Below, one piece after another: positions 45,796 to 54,013 of a stretch of DNA of 64,000 bases. The first letter of the stretch is position 1; each line of letters starts with the position of its first letter. The position numbers and the translations under genes were made by a program. A model generated the notes under the pieces. The model had not been told where the DNA came from. It saw only the letters and a program-made list of their open reading frames with translations, and did no database searches. This DNA is from DATAGF01 sp963835685 (GTDB lineage: Bacteria; Actinomycetota; Thermoleophilia; Miltoncostaeales; Miltoncostaeaceae): assembly GCA_963835685.1 (NCBI GenBank), contig CAWIGI010000004.1:310001-374000 (forward strand), read 5' to 3'.

Positions 45796-47640
45796 GTGCC
45801 TCCCGCCACCCAGCTCCACCTGCCGCTTCCCACGCCCCAGCCGGGGGCCGAGGGCGCCGACTCGCTGCCCGACCGCCTCTGCGCGCTGATCGTGCGGCGC
45901 GGCAGGCCGCTCGAGGTCGGCCACGTCGCGGCCCAGCTCCTGCGGCTGCGCCGCTGCCCGGAGCGCCTCCAGCGCCGGCTCGTGGCCGAGATCGTCGATG
46001 GCGACGCCCGGCTCGCGTGGCTCGGGCGCGACCTGGTGGGGCTGGCGCCGCCCGACTGGTCGTCCGCCGGGCTCGAGTCGGCCACCTTCTGCGTGGTGGA
46101 CCTCGAGACCACAGGCGGCTCCCCCGGGTTCTCCAAGGTCACCGAGATCGGCGCCGTCCGGGTGCGCGCCGGGGAGGTCGTCGACCGCTTCGCGACGCTC
46201 GTCAACCCCAACCGCCCGATCCCCCCTGTGGTGACCGAGCTCACGGGGATCGACGACGCGATGGTCGCCGAGAGCCCGGACATCGAGGACGCGCTGGCCG
46301 CGTTCGTCGACTTCGCCGGCCAGGACGTGCTCGTCGCCCACAACGCGCCCTTCGACCTGCGCTTCCTCAACTACGAGCGCCGCCGGCTGGCGAGCCGCTA
46401 CTTCACGCAGCCGTGGCTCGACACGCTGGTGCTCGCGCGCCGCCTGCTCGACGGGCAGGTGCCGCGCCACGACCTCAGCACGCTCGCGGGCTGGGCCGAC
46501 ACGTCGGTGCGCCCGATCCACCGGGCGCTGCCCGACGCGGAGGCCACCGCCGAGGTCCTGGTGGTCCTGCTCGGCCTGCTCGCCGAGCGGGGGGTCGACA
46601 CGCTGGAGCGCGCGGTCGCGTTCGCGGGGACCGGCGGGGCCCGCCACGCCTACAAGCTCGCCCTGGCCGAGGAGCTGCCGGCGTTGCCCGGCGTCTACCT
46701 GATGCGCGACCGCCGCGGCCGGGCCCTCTACGTCGGCAAGGCCGCCGACCTCCGCCGGCGCGTCCGCGCCTACTTCGGCCCCGGGGGGCGCCACGGCCGC
46801 CTCATCGGGCGGGCCCTCGAGCGGCTCGAGTCGATCGACCACGAGGTGTGCGGGTCGGAGTTCGCCGCGCTGCTGCGCGAGAACGACCTCATCAAGGGCC
46901 TGAGCCCCCCATGCAACCGGCGCGGCGCCGGGGCCGGCGGCCGCTTCCTGAAGATCAGCCTGGGCGAGCTCGCGCCGCGGCTCTACGTGGTCCCCCGCGC
47001 CCTCGCCGACGGCGCGGCCTACTTCGGCCCGATCCGCTCGGAGCGCCTCGCCCGGGAGGCGGTCGGCTGCCTGCACACGCTCTATCCCCTGGGGGCGCAG
47101 GACCCCGCCGCCCGCGACGCCGCCCTGGCGGAGGTGGAGGCCCTCCTCGCCGGCGACGCGGCCGCCGTCGGCCGGCTCGGCCTGCGGATCGCGGAGGCGG
47201 TGGCGGACGGGGGCCTGCAGATCGACCCGGCCGGCGAGGAGGACCCGGTCGCCGCCCTGCTCGGAGTCCTCGGCGCGCTGGCCCGCGCCCGGCGGGCCGC
47301 CCGCCGCGCGGCCGTCATCCTCGAGCCCGGCCGCGACGCGGGCACCGCCGAGGCCTTCTTCGTGGCCGGCGGGATCGTCCGCAGCCGCGCCGTGCTCTCG
47401 CCCGGCAACTGGCGCGATGCCGCGCGCGTGGGTCTCGACGTCGTCCGGCGGGCCGGGCGCCGCCCGGCGGACCTCGCCCCGGACGCCCTCGACGAGGTGA
47501 CCATCGTGGAGGCCCGCCTGCTCGACGGCGCGGGCCCCGGCTCCGCCCTGCGGCTGCCGCAGGGCTGGCGCACCGCAGAGGTGCTCGCGTGGATCGACTG
47601 CGCGGTGGCCCTGGTCTGCACGGCGCCGGCCGGGCAGTGA
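45796..47640 (+). CDS. DEDDh exonuclease fused to UvrC-like GIY-YIG nuclease
   Basis: 614 residues. Residues about 95-265 are a DnaQ-type 3'-5' exonuclease (CVVDLETTGGS, ELTGIDDAMV, VAHNAPFDLRFL, HRALPDAEAT, supplying the DEDDh residues). Residues about 290-370 are a UvrC-type GIY-YIG domain (LPGVYLMRDRRGRALYVGKAADLRRRVRAYF, then EFAALLRENDLIK). The C-terminal third resembles the middle of UvrC-like proteins. The same fusion is known in mycobacteria and is a presumed DNA repair nuclease. GTG start. The stop overlaps the next gene. Confidence 0.88.
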   Translation: MPPATQLHLPLPTPQPGAEGADSLPDRLCALIVRRGRPLEVGHVAAQLLRLRRCPERLQRRLVAEIVDGDARLAWLGRDLVGLAPPDWSSAGLESATFCVVDLETTGGSPGFSKVTEIGAVRVRAGEVVDRFATLVNPNRPIPPVVTELTGIDDAMVAESPDIEDALAAFVDFAGQDVLVAHNAPFDLRFLNYERRRLASRYFTQPWLDTLVLARRLLDGQVPRHDLSTLAGWADTSVRPIHRALPDAEATAEVLVVLLGLLAERGVDTLERAVAFAGTGGARHAYKLALAEELPALPGVYLMRDRRGRALYVGKAADLRRRVRAYFGPGGRHGRLIGRALERLESIDHEVCGSEFAALLRENDLIKGLSPPCNRRGAGAGGRFLKISLGELAPRLYVVPRALADGAAYFGPIRSERLAREAVGCLHTLYPLGAQDPAARDAALAEVEALLAGDAAAVGRLGLRIAEAVADGGLQIDPAGEEDPVAALLGVLGALARARRAARRAAVILEPGRDAGTAEAFFVAGGIVRSRAVLSPGNWRDAARVGLDVVRRAGRRPADLAPDALDEVTIVEARLLDGAGPGSALRLPQGWRTAEVLAWIDCAVALVCTAPAGQ

Positions 47641-48590
47641 CGCTGAGGGCCGTCGCGGCCCTCGCCCTGACCGGCCGGTACGCGGTCATGGGCCGCCAGG
47701 CGGCGGCCGGGCTGCGGGCCTGGGCCGGCTCGCGCGGCGCGGCCCTGCGCATCGAGGACGACCGCTCCGAGCCGGCGGAGTCGGCGCGCCTCCTGGGGTC
47801 GCTGGCCGGCGGCGCCGACGTGGTCTTCGGGCCGTACGGCAGCGGGCCGGCGCGGGCGGTCGCCGACGCCATGGCCGGGCGGGCGGAGGTCGTCTGGAAC
47901 CACGGCGGCGCGGCCGTGCCCCGGACCGGGGCCCGGCTGGTCGACGTCCTCGGCCCGGCCGAGAGCTACTGGCGCGGGCTGCCCGCCGCCCTCGCCGCCC
48001 TCGGCGAGGATCCGTCGCGCGTCGCGGTGGCGCGCTGCCCGGGGGAGTTCGGCGCGGCCGTCGCGGCGGGCGTGGAGGGGGCGCCGGTGCTCGACGTGGA
48101 CCCGGCCGACCCGGGCGCCTGCGTCCGGGCGGCGCAGGACGCGGGCGCGCGCTGGCTCGTCGGCGGCGGCCGGGCCGAGGACGACCTGGCGCTCGCCCGC
48201 GCCCTGCGGGGCACGGCCCTGCGGGCAGGGCTCGTCGTCTGCGGCGTCGCCCTCGCGGGGGACGAGCTCGGGGACGCCGTCGCCGGATGGATCGGCCCCG
48301 CCCAGTGGGCGCCGGGCGGGCCGCCGCCGCCGGTGCCCCTTCCGGCGGGCAGCGACTACCCGGCGGCGCAGGCGCTCGCCGCCGGGCTCTTGGCCGAGCG
48401 GGCGGCCCAGCTCGCGGGCACGTTCGCCCCGGACGCCCTCTGGGACGCCGCCCGGGCGCTGCGGACGCGGACGTTCCTGGGCCCGTTCGCCGTCGACGAC
48501 GAGGGCCGCCAGACGGCCCACGCTCCCCTGATCGTCGTCTGGCGCGGCCGGGGCGCCGCGCTGCGGCGGGAGGTGCTTTGGCGTCCCTAG
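47637..48590 (+). CDS. Periplasmic-binding-protein-like protein without signal peptide
   Basis: 317 residues resembling type I ligand-binding proteins of the LivJ kind (RAVAALALTGRYAVMGRQAAAGLRAWA, ADVVFGPYGSGPARAVADA, SRVAVARCPGEFGAAVAAG). There is no signal peptide or lipobox and no permease nearby, so it is presumably a cytoplasmic sensor or degenerate binding domain; role unknown. The GTG start lies in the stop of the nuclease gene (GTGA). Palindromic repeat copy D begins at its stop codon. Confidence 0.72.
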   Translation: MTLRAVAALALTGRYAVMGRQAAAGLRAWAGSRGAALRIEDDRSEPAESARLLGSLAGGADVVFGPYGSGPARAVADAMAGRAEVVWNHGGAAVPRTGARLVDVLGPAESYWRGLPAALAALGEDPSRVAVARCPGEFGAAVAAGVEGAPVLDVDPADPGACVRAAQDAGARWLVGGGRAEDDLALARALRGTALRAGLVVCGVALAGDELGDAVAGWIGPAQWAPGGPPPPVPLPAGSDYPAAQALAAGLLAERAAQLAGTFAPDALWDAARALRTRTFLGPFAVDDEGRQTAHAPLIVVWRGRGAALRREVLWRP

Positions 48591-48768
48591 AGCGGATGGC
48601 CGCCTCTCGCGGGCGGCCATGCGCGCCTCCGGCCCCTGGCCGGGGCCTCCGGCAGACCGGCGCACCGGCTTCGCCGGGGCGGGCGCCGGAACGGTCAAGA
48701 CCATCGCGAACACGGCGCCGGTCTGAGGTGCTTGTCCCGCCGGCCCCGCAAGAGGGCCGGCGTACGCT
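48589..48768 (+). repeat. Palindromic repeat copy D and mutY leader hairpin
   Basis: 48589-48691 nearly duplicates 15057-15160, including the ATGGCCGCC/GGCGGCCAT hairpin and the GGCCCCTGGCCGGGGCC palindrome. At 48739-48762 the hairpin seen before rpsR recurs with changed but still paired bases. TACGCT at 48763-48768 is a -10 box 6 nt before the mutY ATG. Confidence 0.7.
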
Positions 48769-48774
48769 TGGGAC

Positions 48775-49551
48775 ATGGACGACGTGGCGCGCCTCGTTGA
48801 CTGGTTCCGCCGCGAGGGCGCCGACCTGCCCTGGCGGGGCACCCGCGACCGCTACCGCGTGCTGGTCGCCGAGACCATGCTCCAGGCGACCCAGGTGGCG
48901 CGCGTCGTCCCCTTCTACCTGCGCTTCGTCGGCCGCTGGCCCACCGCGGCCGACCTCGCGGCGGCGCGCCTCGGCGACGTGCTCGCCGCGTGGCATGGGC
49001 TGGGGTACCCGCGGAGGGCGAGGAACCTGCACGCGGCCGCGACGGCCGTCGCCGAGCGCGGCTGGCCGGCGCCCGGCGCGCTCACCGACCTCCCGGGCGT
49101 CGGTCCGTACACCGCCGCGGCGCTGCGCTGCTTCGCCGACGGGGAGGACGTCCTCCCGCTCGACACGAACGCCGCCAGGGTCGTCGCCCGCCGCTTTCCC
49201 GGCGGGTGGCCCGGCGCCCCCGGCGCGGGGTGGGCGGCCGGCCAGGCGGTCATGGACCTCGGCCGGCTCTGGTGCACGGCCCGGGCGCCGCGGTGCGACG
49301 ACGGATGCCCGATGCGCGCCGGGTGCCCTGCGGCCGACGCCGGCACCGTCGCCGAGGTGACCCCACGGGGCCGCCGCCAGGGGCCGTACGACGGGTCCAT
49401 GCGCCAGCGGCGGGGCCTGCTCCTGCGGGAGCTCGCCTCGCGGGGCCGGGCCAGTGCCGCCTCCGACCCCGAGGCGGCGGCGAGCCTGGTCGCCGACGGC
49501 CTCGCCGAGGCTCGAGACGACGGGCTCGCGCCGGCCGGGACCGCGGGATGA
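48775..49551 (+). CDS. mutY: A/G-specific adenine glycosylase MutY
   Basis: Removes adenine mispaired with 8-oxoguanine. 258 residues. Catalytic Glu33 in AETMLQATQV, helix-hairpin-helix LPGVGPYTAAAL, Asp130 in PLDTNAARV. The Fe-S cysteines are C167, C174, C178 and C184, spaced x6-x3-x5 rather than the common x6-x2-x5. It lacks the C-terminal NUDIX-like 8-oxoG recognition domain. A separate NUDIX gene follows with ATGA overlap. Confidence 0.92.
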   Translation: MDDVARLVDWFRREGADLPWRGTRDRYRVLVAETMLQATQVARVVPFYLRFVGRWPTAADLAAARLGDVLAAWHGLGYPRRARNLHAAATAVAERGWPAPGALTDLPGVGPYTAAALRCFADGEDVLPLDTNAARVVARRFPGGWPGAPGAGWAAGQAVMDLGRLWCTARAPRCDDGCPMRAGCPAADAGTVAEVTPRGRRQGPYDGSMRQRRGLLLRELASRGRASAASDPEAAASLVADGLAEARDDGLAPAGTAG

Positions 49552-49937
49552 GCCCGGCGCTGCAGGTGGTCGTGGCCGCGGTCATCGAGCGGGGCGGGCG
49601 CATCCTCGTGAGCCAGCGGGGCGCCGCCGCCGGCCATGCCGGCAGCTGGGAATTCCCAGGCGGCAAGCGCGAGCCGGGCGAGACCGACGACCGCGCGCTG
49701 GCGCGCGAGCTGCGCGAGGAGCTGGGGGTGGAGGTCGCCATCGGCGCGCTGCTGTGGACGGCCCACGCGGGCCCGCTCGAGCTGCGCTTCTTCCGCTGCG
49801 GCTGGCAGGGCGGGCAGCGGCCGCGGCCGCTGGGTAGCGAGCAGTTCCGATGGGTACGCCGCGCCGACCTCCCCACCCTGCCCTTTCCCCCGGCAGACGC
49901 GGGGCTCGTGGCCGCGCTCGCGGGCGGGAGGCTCTGA
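49548..49937 (+). CDS. mutT: NUDIX hydrolase, MutT-like 8-oxo-dGTPase
   Basis: 129 residues. The NUDIX box GGKREPGETDDRALARELREELG is complete in pattern (G-x5-E-x7-RE-x2-EE). VVVAAVIERGGRILVSQRG and WEFPGG are typical of MutT, and the coupling to mutY suggests it sanitises oxidised guanine nucleotides. ATG in the mutY stop. Confidence 0.9.
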   Translation: MSPALQVVVAAVIERGGRILVSQRGAAAGHAGSWEFPGGKREPGETDDRALARELREELGVEVAIGALLWTAHAGPLELRFFRCGWQGGQRPRPLGSEQFRWVRRADLPTLPFPPADAGLVAALAGGRL

Positions 49938-49994
49938 CCGGGGGGCGATTTGTGCGCCACGGTACAATGGCGTCACGGGACCCCGGGAGGAACG

Positions 49995-50171
49995 ATGGCG
50001 AAGGCGAAGCGGGAGCGGCGCACAAGCATCCGGACCATGTCGGCCGACGCCTCGGCGCTCGAGGCGCTCGAGTCGCTCGAGCGCGCGGAGCGGTCGCAGG
50101 CCGAGCACGAGCCCGAGCCCGAGGAGGGCGAGCCCGCCGCGGCCTCGTCGGAGGCGGCCGAGAAGGACTAG
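49995..50171 (+). CDS. Small charged protein of unknown function
   Basis: 58 residues: a basic N-terminus (MAKAKRERRTSIRTM) and an acidic Glu/Ala-rich C-terminus; probably disordered. GGGAGG lies 5 nt before the ATG, and a TACAAT -10 candidate is at about 49963-49968. The strong signals make it a likely real gene despite its size. Confidence 0.6.
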   Translation: MAKAKRERRTSIRTMSADASALEALESLERAERSQAEHEPEPEEGEPAAASSEAAEKD

Positions 50172-50197
50172 GGCGGACATACGCCCCTCTCCCGGCT

Positions 50198-50211
50198 CCG
50201 CCTGACGGCGG
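50198..50211 (+). other. Covarying hairpin after the small charged gene
   Basis: CCGCC-tgac-GGCGG, embedded in GGCTCCG...GGGGCGCGCC. The same context at 10622-10652 has CCGGC-tgac-GCCGG, so paired positions change together. It could be a terminator shared by the convergent small gene and phoU. Confidence 0.45.
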
Positions 50212-50229
50212 GGCGCGCCGTCCGAGGGG

Positions 50230-50901
50230 CTAGGGGGCCGAGCGGGTGAAGGGCTCCCCGCTCACCAGGAAACGCACGCGGCCGCCGAGCTCGGCCCCGT
50301 TGTTCGCGACCCGCTCGAGATGGCGCGCGACGAGCACCGCCGACGCCGACCAGACGCGCGTCTCCGGCTCGTCCGGCGCGGCGGCGACCGCGGCGATGAC
50401 CTCGCCGAGCATCTGGCGGACGGTGTCGGCCTCGACGGCCGCCTCCTCGCCGAGCTCCGCGTCGCCCCGCGCGATGGCCTGGACCGCGCGGGCGAGCGTG
50501 TCGACGCCGCGCGCGCTCATCCGCGAGATCAGCGCCTCCACCTCCGGCACCGCGCCCTCGGGTCGCACCGTGGTCGACGCCTCGGCGATCGCGACGGCCA
50601 GGTCGCCGACGCGCTCGAGCGCGATCACGGCGATCAGGCCCACGTGCAGGAGGCGCTGGTCGCTCGCCACCGGGGCCTCGAGCAGCTGCAGGCTGAAGAT
50701 CTTCTGATCGAGGTCCGCGCAGCGCTCGTCGACCTGGTCGTCGCCGGCGATCACCTCGGCCGCCGCCGCGGCGTCAACCTCCTCCCAGGCCGACACCGCC
50801 CGCTCGACCTGGGAGAGCACCAGGCTCGCCATCTCGACGAGCGCGGCTCGGAAGTGCTCGATCTCGGCCTGGAAGTGCAGGCGTGCGCGCTGGGTCGCCA
50901 T
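50230..50901 (-). CDS. phoU: PhoU-family phosphate regulator
   Basis: 223 residues, two PhoU three-helix repeats with the Glu/Asp-rich motifs (ALERVGDLAVAIAEAS and ARHLERVANNGAELGGRV). It mediates negative control of phosphate uptake with the Pst system. No pst or pho genes are close by, so it is an isolated copy. ATG start. It lies 35 bp downstream of the cobalamin-riboswitch operon and might be part of its transcript. Confidence 0.88.
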   Translation of the reverse strand: MATQRARLHFQAEIEHFRAALVEMASLVLSQVERAVSAWEEVDAAAAAEVIAGDDQVDERCADLDQKIFSLQLLEAPVASDQRLLHVGLIAVIALERVGDLAVAIAEASTTVRPEGAVPEVEALISRMSARGVDTLARAVQAIARGDAELGEEAAVEADTVRQMLGEVIAAVAAAPDEPETRVWSASAVLVARHLERVANNGAELGGRVRFLVSGEPFTRSAP

Positions 50902-50936
50902 CGTGCGAATCCTAGTTCCCGCACCGGCGGGAATTG

Positions 50937-51795
50937 TCACCGCACCGGCAACACCTTCCCCGCGAAGGCGACCGCGGCGTCGTTGGTCGCCAGCAGGCGG
51001 CTTCCCTCCGCGGCCGCGGTAAAGCGCACGCCGCCGTCGCGCTCCTGGAGCGCGCGCAGCGCCGCGAGCGTCGCCGCCGGGGGACGCCGGCCCAGCGCCC
51101 GCAGGGCCCGGATCGTGCCGGCCGTGGCGTTGGCCTCCGTCGGCCCGCCGCCGCCCGCCGAGGCGAGACCGCCCTCGCCGTTGCGCTGGGCGAGGATCCA
51201 GCCGGCGGCCGCGGCCAGCCCCCGGTGGCCCCGCGGCACCCCGGCGGCCCGCAGCGCCTCGATCACCAGGGAGGTTGCGTCCACCGGAGTCGCGGCCGCC
51301 CCGGGAGAGGTCGAAGCTCCAGCCGCCCGCGCCGCGGCCGGCGAGCGTGGCCCGCACCGCCGCCCTCGGGACCGGACGCTCCGCCGCGAGCAGGCCCAGG
51401 ATGGAGAGGGCCTGGTCGAAGGCGGTCGCCCCGTACCGGCCCGACGCGTAGCGGGCGCGGATGCGCGCGACGTAGTCGACGCCGCCGAGGCGGGACGGGT
51501 CGGCACCCGCCGCGGCGGCTGCCAGGGCGACCTTGCCGGCGCCGCCCGCCGTGCGCGCGTACGCGGGCGCGATCCTCGCGAGGGCGCGGAGGCGCGGCCG
51601 CAGCGACGGCGCCGCGCGCCCGGCGGCGCGCATGGCGACGATGGCGTCGGCCTGCTGGCCCCCGGGCGCGCCGGCAACCTCCCGAGCCAGCCAGGCCGCC
51701 GCCCGATCGGCCCGCGCCTCGTCCCCGGGCGCCGCCGTGGCCGGCGCCGCGAGCGCGAGGCAGGCGGCGGCGGCGGCGAGCGCGGCGCGCCTCAT
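50937..51795 (-). CDS. Secreted alpha-toroid protein (prenyltransferase/cobalamin-binding-like fold), frameshifted
   Basis: Signal peptide (MRRAALAAAAACLALAAPATA), then repeated helical pairs such as YGATAFDQALSILGLLAA, GWSFDL...DSVDATSLVIEALRAAG and GLASAGGGGPTEANATAGTIRALRALG. This is the pattern of terpene-cyclase/prenyltransferase toroids and the alpha domain of transcobalamin. Reading it whole needs removal of one base at about 51284-51286, where GACTCC-g-GTGGAC interrupts the frame. About 285 residues. ATGA overlap with the DUF4430 gene; both lie downstream of a cobalamin riboswitch, so a cobalamin-binding role is proposed (inference). Confidence 0.78.
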
Positions 51796-52922
51796 CGCTC
51801 GACGCGGAACTGGCCGCTGTTGACGCGCGACAGGCCGACGCGCTCGCGGTTCCCCGCGCCGTCGACCGCGCGGCTCCAGACCCGCCAGAGCCCGGGGGCT
51901 AGGCCCTTCCCGAGCCCGAGCGTCCAGTTGCCGCCGGCGGAGCGCGCCCTCACGTAGAGCTGGCGCGAGCACGGCCGCGGCGCGGTGAGGCCGCCGGACC
52001 TCGCGCGGAAGCGGCACTGGGTGCCGACCCGGCGGGCGAGCGCGACCTCGACCCGGGCGATGTCCGAGCGGTCCGGACCCGCGACGCCGCGGATGGCCGC
52101 CACGGTGCGCGGGCGGGAGCCGATGCGCGGGTGCGTGATGCGGCTGCCGGGCGCGACGGTGTCCTCGCCGGTCAGGGCCGCCGCGCCGGGCGAGGGCGCC
52201 GGCGGCAGGTTGCACACCGACGGGTCGCCGGCGTACGAGCAGACCTGGCGCGCGGCGCTGCGGATGTCGCCCGCGCGCGCGGCGCTGACGGTCCGCGTGC
52301 CCGCCGCCTGGGCGACGAACGTCGCCCGCCCGGCGGCGTCCGTCGTGGCGGCCGCGCCGCCGTAGGTGACCGTGGCGCCCGCGCCGGGCTGGGACGCGCC
52401 GTCGGCCCCGTAGCTCGTGACGGCGACGCTGAAGCTGCCGCCGGCCGCCACGCGGTCGGCCGACGGCGCGACGTCCAGCTCGCGCGCGCCGTCGGGTGCG
52501 CCGTAGTACCAGAGCACCGAATCGCCCTGGCCGAGCGTCCGCTGGTCGGCGCCGACCGCGGGGGCGGCGTGGTTGACGCGGTACTGCCAGCCGACCACGC
52601 CGGCGTTCTCGTCCGGTCCGATCCTCTGCACGAGCAGGGCCGAGAACGCGGGGAAGTGCTCGAAGCCGAGGCCGAGCCCCGTGCTCGAGGTGGCGCGGTA
52701 GAGCTGCCAGAAGGCCGAGCCCCGGCTGACGTTGACCGGGGCGAAGTTCCGGTCGAAGACCGTCGCCGTGCCCGAGCCCTCGATGGGGATCGCGCTCTCG
52801 GGGATGAGGTTGGCGGAGGCGCCCTCGACCCGGATCGCGGTGTCGAGCGCCGCCGCGGCGGGGGCCGCCGCCAGCCCTGCCGCGCATGCCGCGGCCAGGG
52901 CGGCCAGAAGGGAAGTGCGCAC
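51792..52922 (-). CDS. Secreted DUF4430 protein under cobalamin riboswitch
   Basis: 376 residues: signal peptide (about 1-24), a DUF4430 domain (about 25-125, including FDRNFAPVNVSRGSAFWQL, VVGWQYRVNHAAPAVG and GDSVLWYYG), an Ig-like domain (about 125-205), and a C-terminal beta domain with Cys pairs. DUF4430 is the fold of the C-terminal beta domain of transcobalamin and intrinsic factor. GTG start with AGAGGAG 5 nt upstream, 44 nt after the riboswitch. No membrane anchor or sortase signal is seen. Probably works with the toroid protein encoded next. Confidence 0.85.
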   Translation of the reverse strand: MRTSLLAALAAACAAGLAAAPAAAALDTAIRVEGASANLIPESAIPIEGSGTATVFDRNFAPVNVSRGSAFWQLYRATSSTGLGLGFEHFPAFSALLVQRIGPDENAGVVGWQYRVNHAAPAVGADQRTLGQGDSVLWYYGAPDGARELDVAPSADRVAAGGSFSVAVTSYGADGASQPGAGATVTYGGAAATTDAAGRATFVAQAAGTRTVSAARAGDIRSAARQVCSYAGDPSVCNLPPAPSPGAAALTGEDTVAPGSRITHPRIGSRPRTVAAIRGVAGPDRSDIARVEVALARRVGTQCRFRARSGGLTAPRPCSRQLYVRARSAGGNWTLGLGKGLAPGLWRVWSRAVDGAGNRERVGLSRVNSGQFRVER

Positions 52923-52965
52923 TGGAGCTCCTCTTGTCGCGGAGGGCATTCGTCGTGCGGGCCGG

Positions 52966-53113
52966 AGGCAGGTCTCCTGGCTTCCCGGTGATCGCGCGGG
53001 CCCCGCAGCCTTCCCAGGTCTCCCCAGTGGCCGGCTGTCGCCGAGCGGCGCCCGCTCCCGGGTGACAGTGGCGCGACCGCGCCGGATTCCCACCGGCTTC
53101 CCTCGCCGCCGAC
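52966..53113 (-). ncRNA. Cobalamin (B12) riboswitch
   Basis: On the minus strand the element shows the conserved pieces in order: GGGAAGCCGGTGGGAATCCG, then GCGCCACTGT, CCGGCCACTGG, GGGAAGGC and the closing B12-box AGCCAGGAGACCTGCC (52966-52981). The GGTGGGAATCC and GCCACTG blocks are diagnostic. It precedes the DUF4430 gene by 44 nt, so high cobalamin should switch off the operon, probably at translation since no terminator is apparent. A TAGGTT -10 lies just upstream at 53130-53135 (minus strand). Confidence 0.93.
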
Positions 53114-53140
53114 CCGTGAAGCGACGCCCAACCTACCCGC

Positions 53141-53146
53141 TACCCT
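53141..53146 (+). promoter_or_regulatory. -10 box of the membrane protein gene
   Basis: TACCCT ends 6 nt before the GTG at 53153 (leaderless type). It is 6 bp from the oppositely directed TAGGTT of the riboswitch operon, so the promoters are back to back. Confidence 0.5.
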
Positions 53147-53152
53147 TGCGTC

Positions 53153-54013
53153 GTGTCCACGGCCGGCCCCGTCGCCCTGCCCCCGCCGGCGGTCTCGACG
53201 CCGGGCGTGGTCGAGCGCATCGTCCGCAGCCCGGGCCGCTTCTGCGTGGCCACGCTGGCGATCACCACGCTCGGTCTGGCGCTGGACCGCTACGCCGACC
53301 TCGGCCTCCAGATCGTGCTCGGCCTCTGCACCTGGGGCTTCCTGGCGATCGCCTTCGCCTACCTCACGCCCATGGAGCGGGCGCAGACGAGCGTCGTCGT
53401 GGTCGTGGCCACGATGGCCGAGGTGATCGGGTCGATCCTCTGGGGGATCTACGAGTACCGGCTCGGGAACCTGCCGCTCTTCGTGCCGCCCGGCCACGGG
53501 CTCGTCTACCTCACCGGGCTGCGCCTCAGCCAGACGCGCTGGGCCGCCGCCCGGCCCCGGGCCTTCGTCGGCCTGGCGATCGCGGCGGTCTCGGGGTGGG
53601 CGCTGCTCGGCCTCGTGGCGCTCGACCGCGCGGACGTCGCCGGCGCGGTCGGCGCCGCGGTCCTGGTGGTGTTCCTGCTGCGCGGCCGGGCGCCGGCGGT
53701 CTACGCCGGCGTCTTCTTCGCCGTCGCCTACCTCGAGATCTACGGCACGGCCATCGGGACCTGGACCTGGGCGGAGGAGATCCCCGGCATCGGGGTCCCG
53801 GACGGGAACCCCCCGAGCGGAGCCGCCAGCGGATACGTCTTCTTCGACATCGCCGCGCTCTACCTCGCCCCGATGGTGCTGGCCGGGGTCGTCGCCGCGC
53901 GCCGCCGCCTGGGCGGCGGCTCACCCCCCGTTGACGGCCCAGTCGTAGTCGAGGAACCCGACCCGCCGGGCCTCGCGGAGCCCCTCGGGGAGCAGGCCGC
54001 GCACCGCCGGTAG
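53153..54013 (+). CDS. Polytopic membrane protein of unknown function
   Basis: 286 residues with about seven or eight hydrophobic helices (for example FCVATLAITTLGLAL, IVLGLCTWGFLAIAFAYL, SVVVVVATMAEVIGSILWGIY, YVFFDIAALYLAPMVLAGVV). Charged residues within helices (Glu in MAEVIG, YLEIYGT) hint at transport or catalysis. It neighbours a cobalamin-regulated operon but is divergently transcribed and not under the riboswitch. The C-terminal tail overlaps the DUF547 gene end. Confidence 0.7.
   Translation: MSTAGPVALPPPAVSTPGVVERIVRSPGRFCVATLAITTLGLALDRYADLGLQIVLGLCTWGFLAIAFAYLTPMERAQTSVVVVVATMAEVIGSILWGIYEYRLGNLPLFVPPGHGLVYLTGLRLSQTRWAAARPRAFVGLAIAAVSGWALLGLVALDRADVAGAVGAAVLVVFLLRGRAPAVYAGVFFAVAYLEIYGTAIGTWTWAEEIPGIGVPDGNPPSGAASGYVFFDIAALYLAPMVLAGVVAARRRLGGGSPPVDGPVVVEEPDPPGLAEPLGEQAAHRR

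Noticed and set aside
50230..52887. 885-codon minus-strand frame across phoU, toroid and DUF4430 genes
   Set aside because: It is several genes strung together by lack of stops; real starts, signal peptides and frames separate them.
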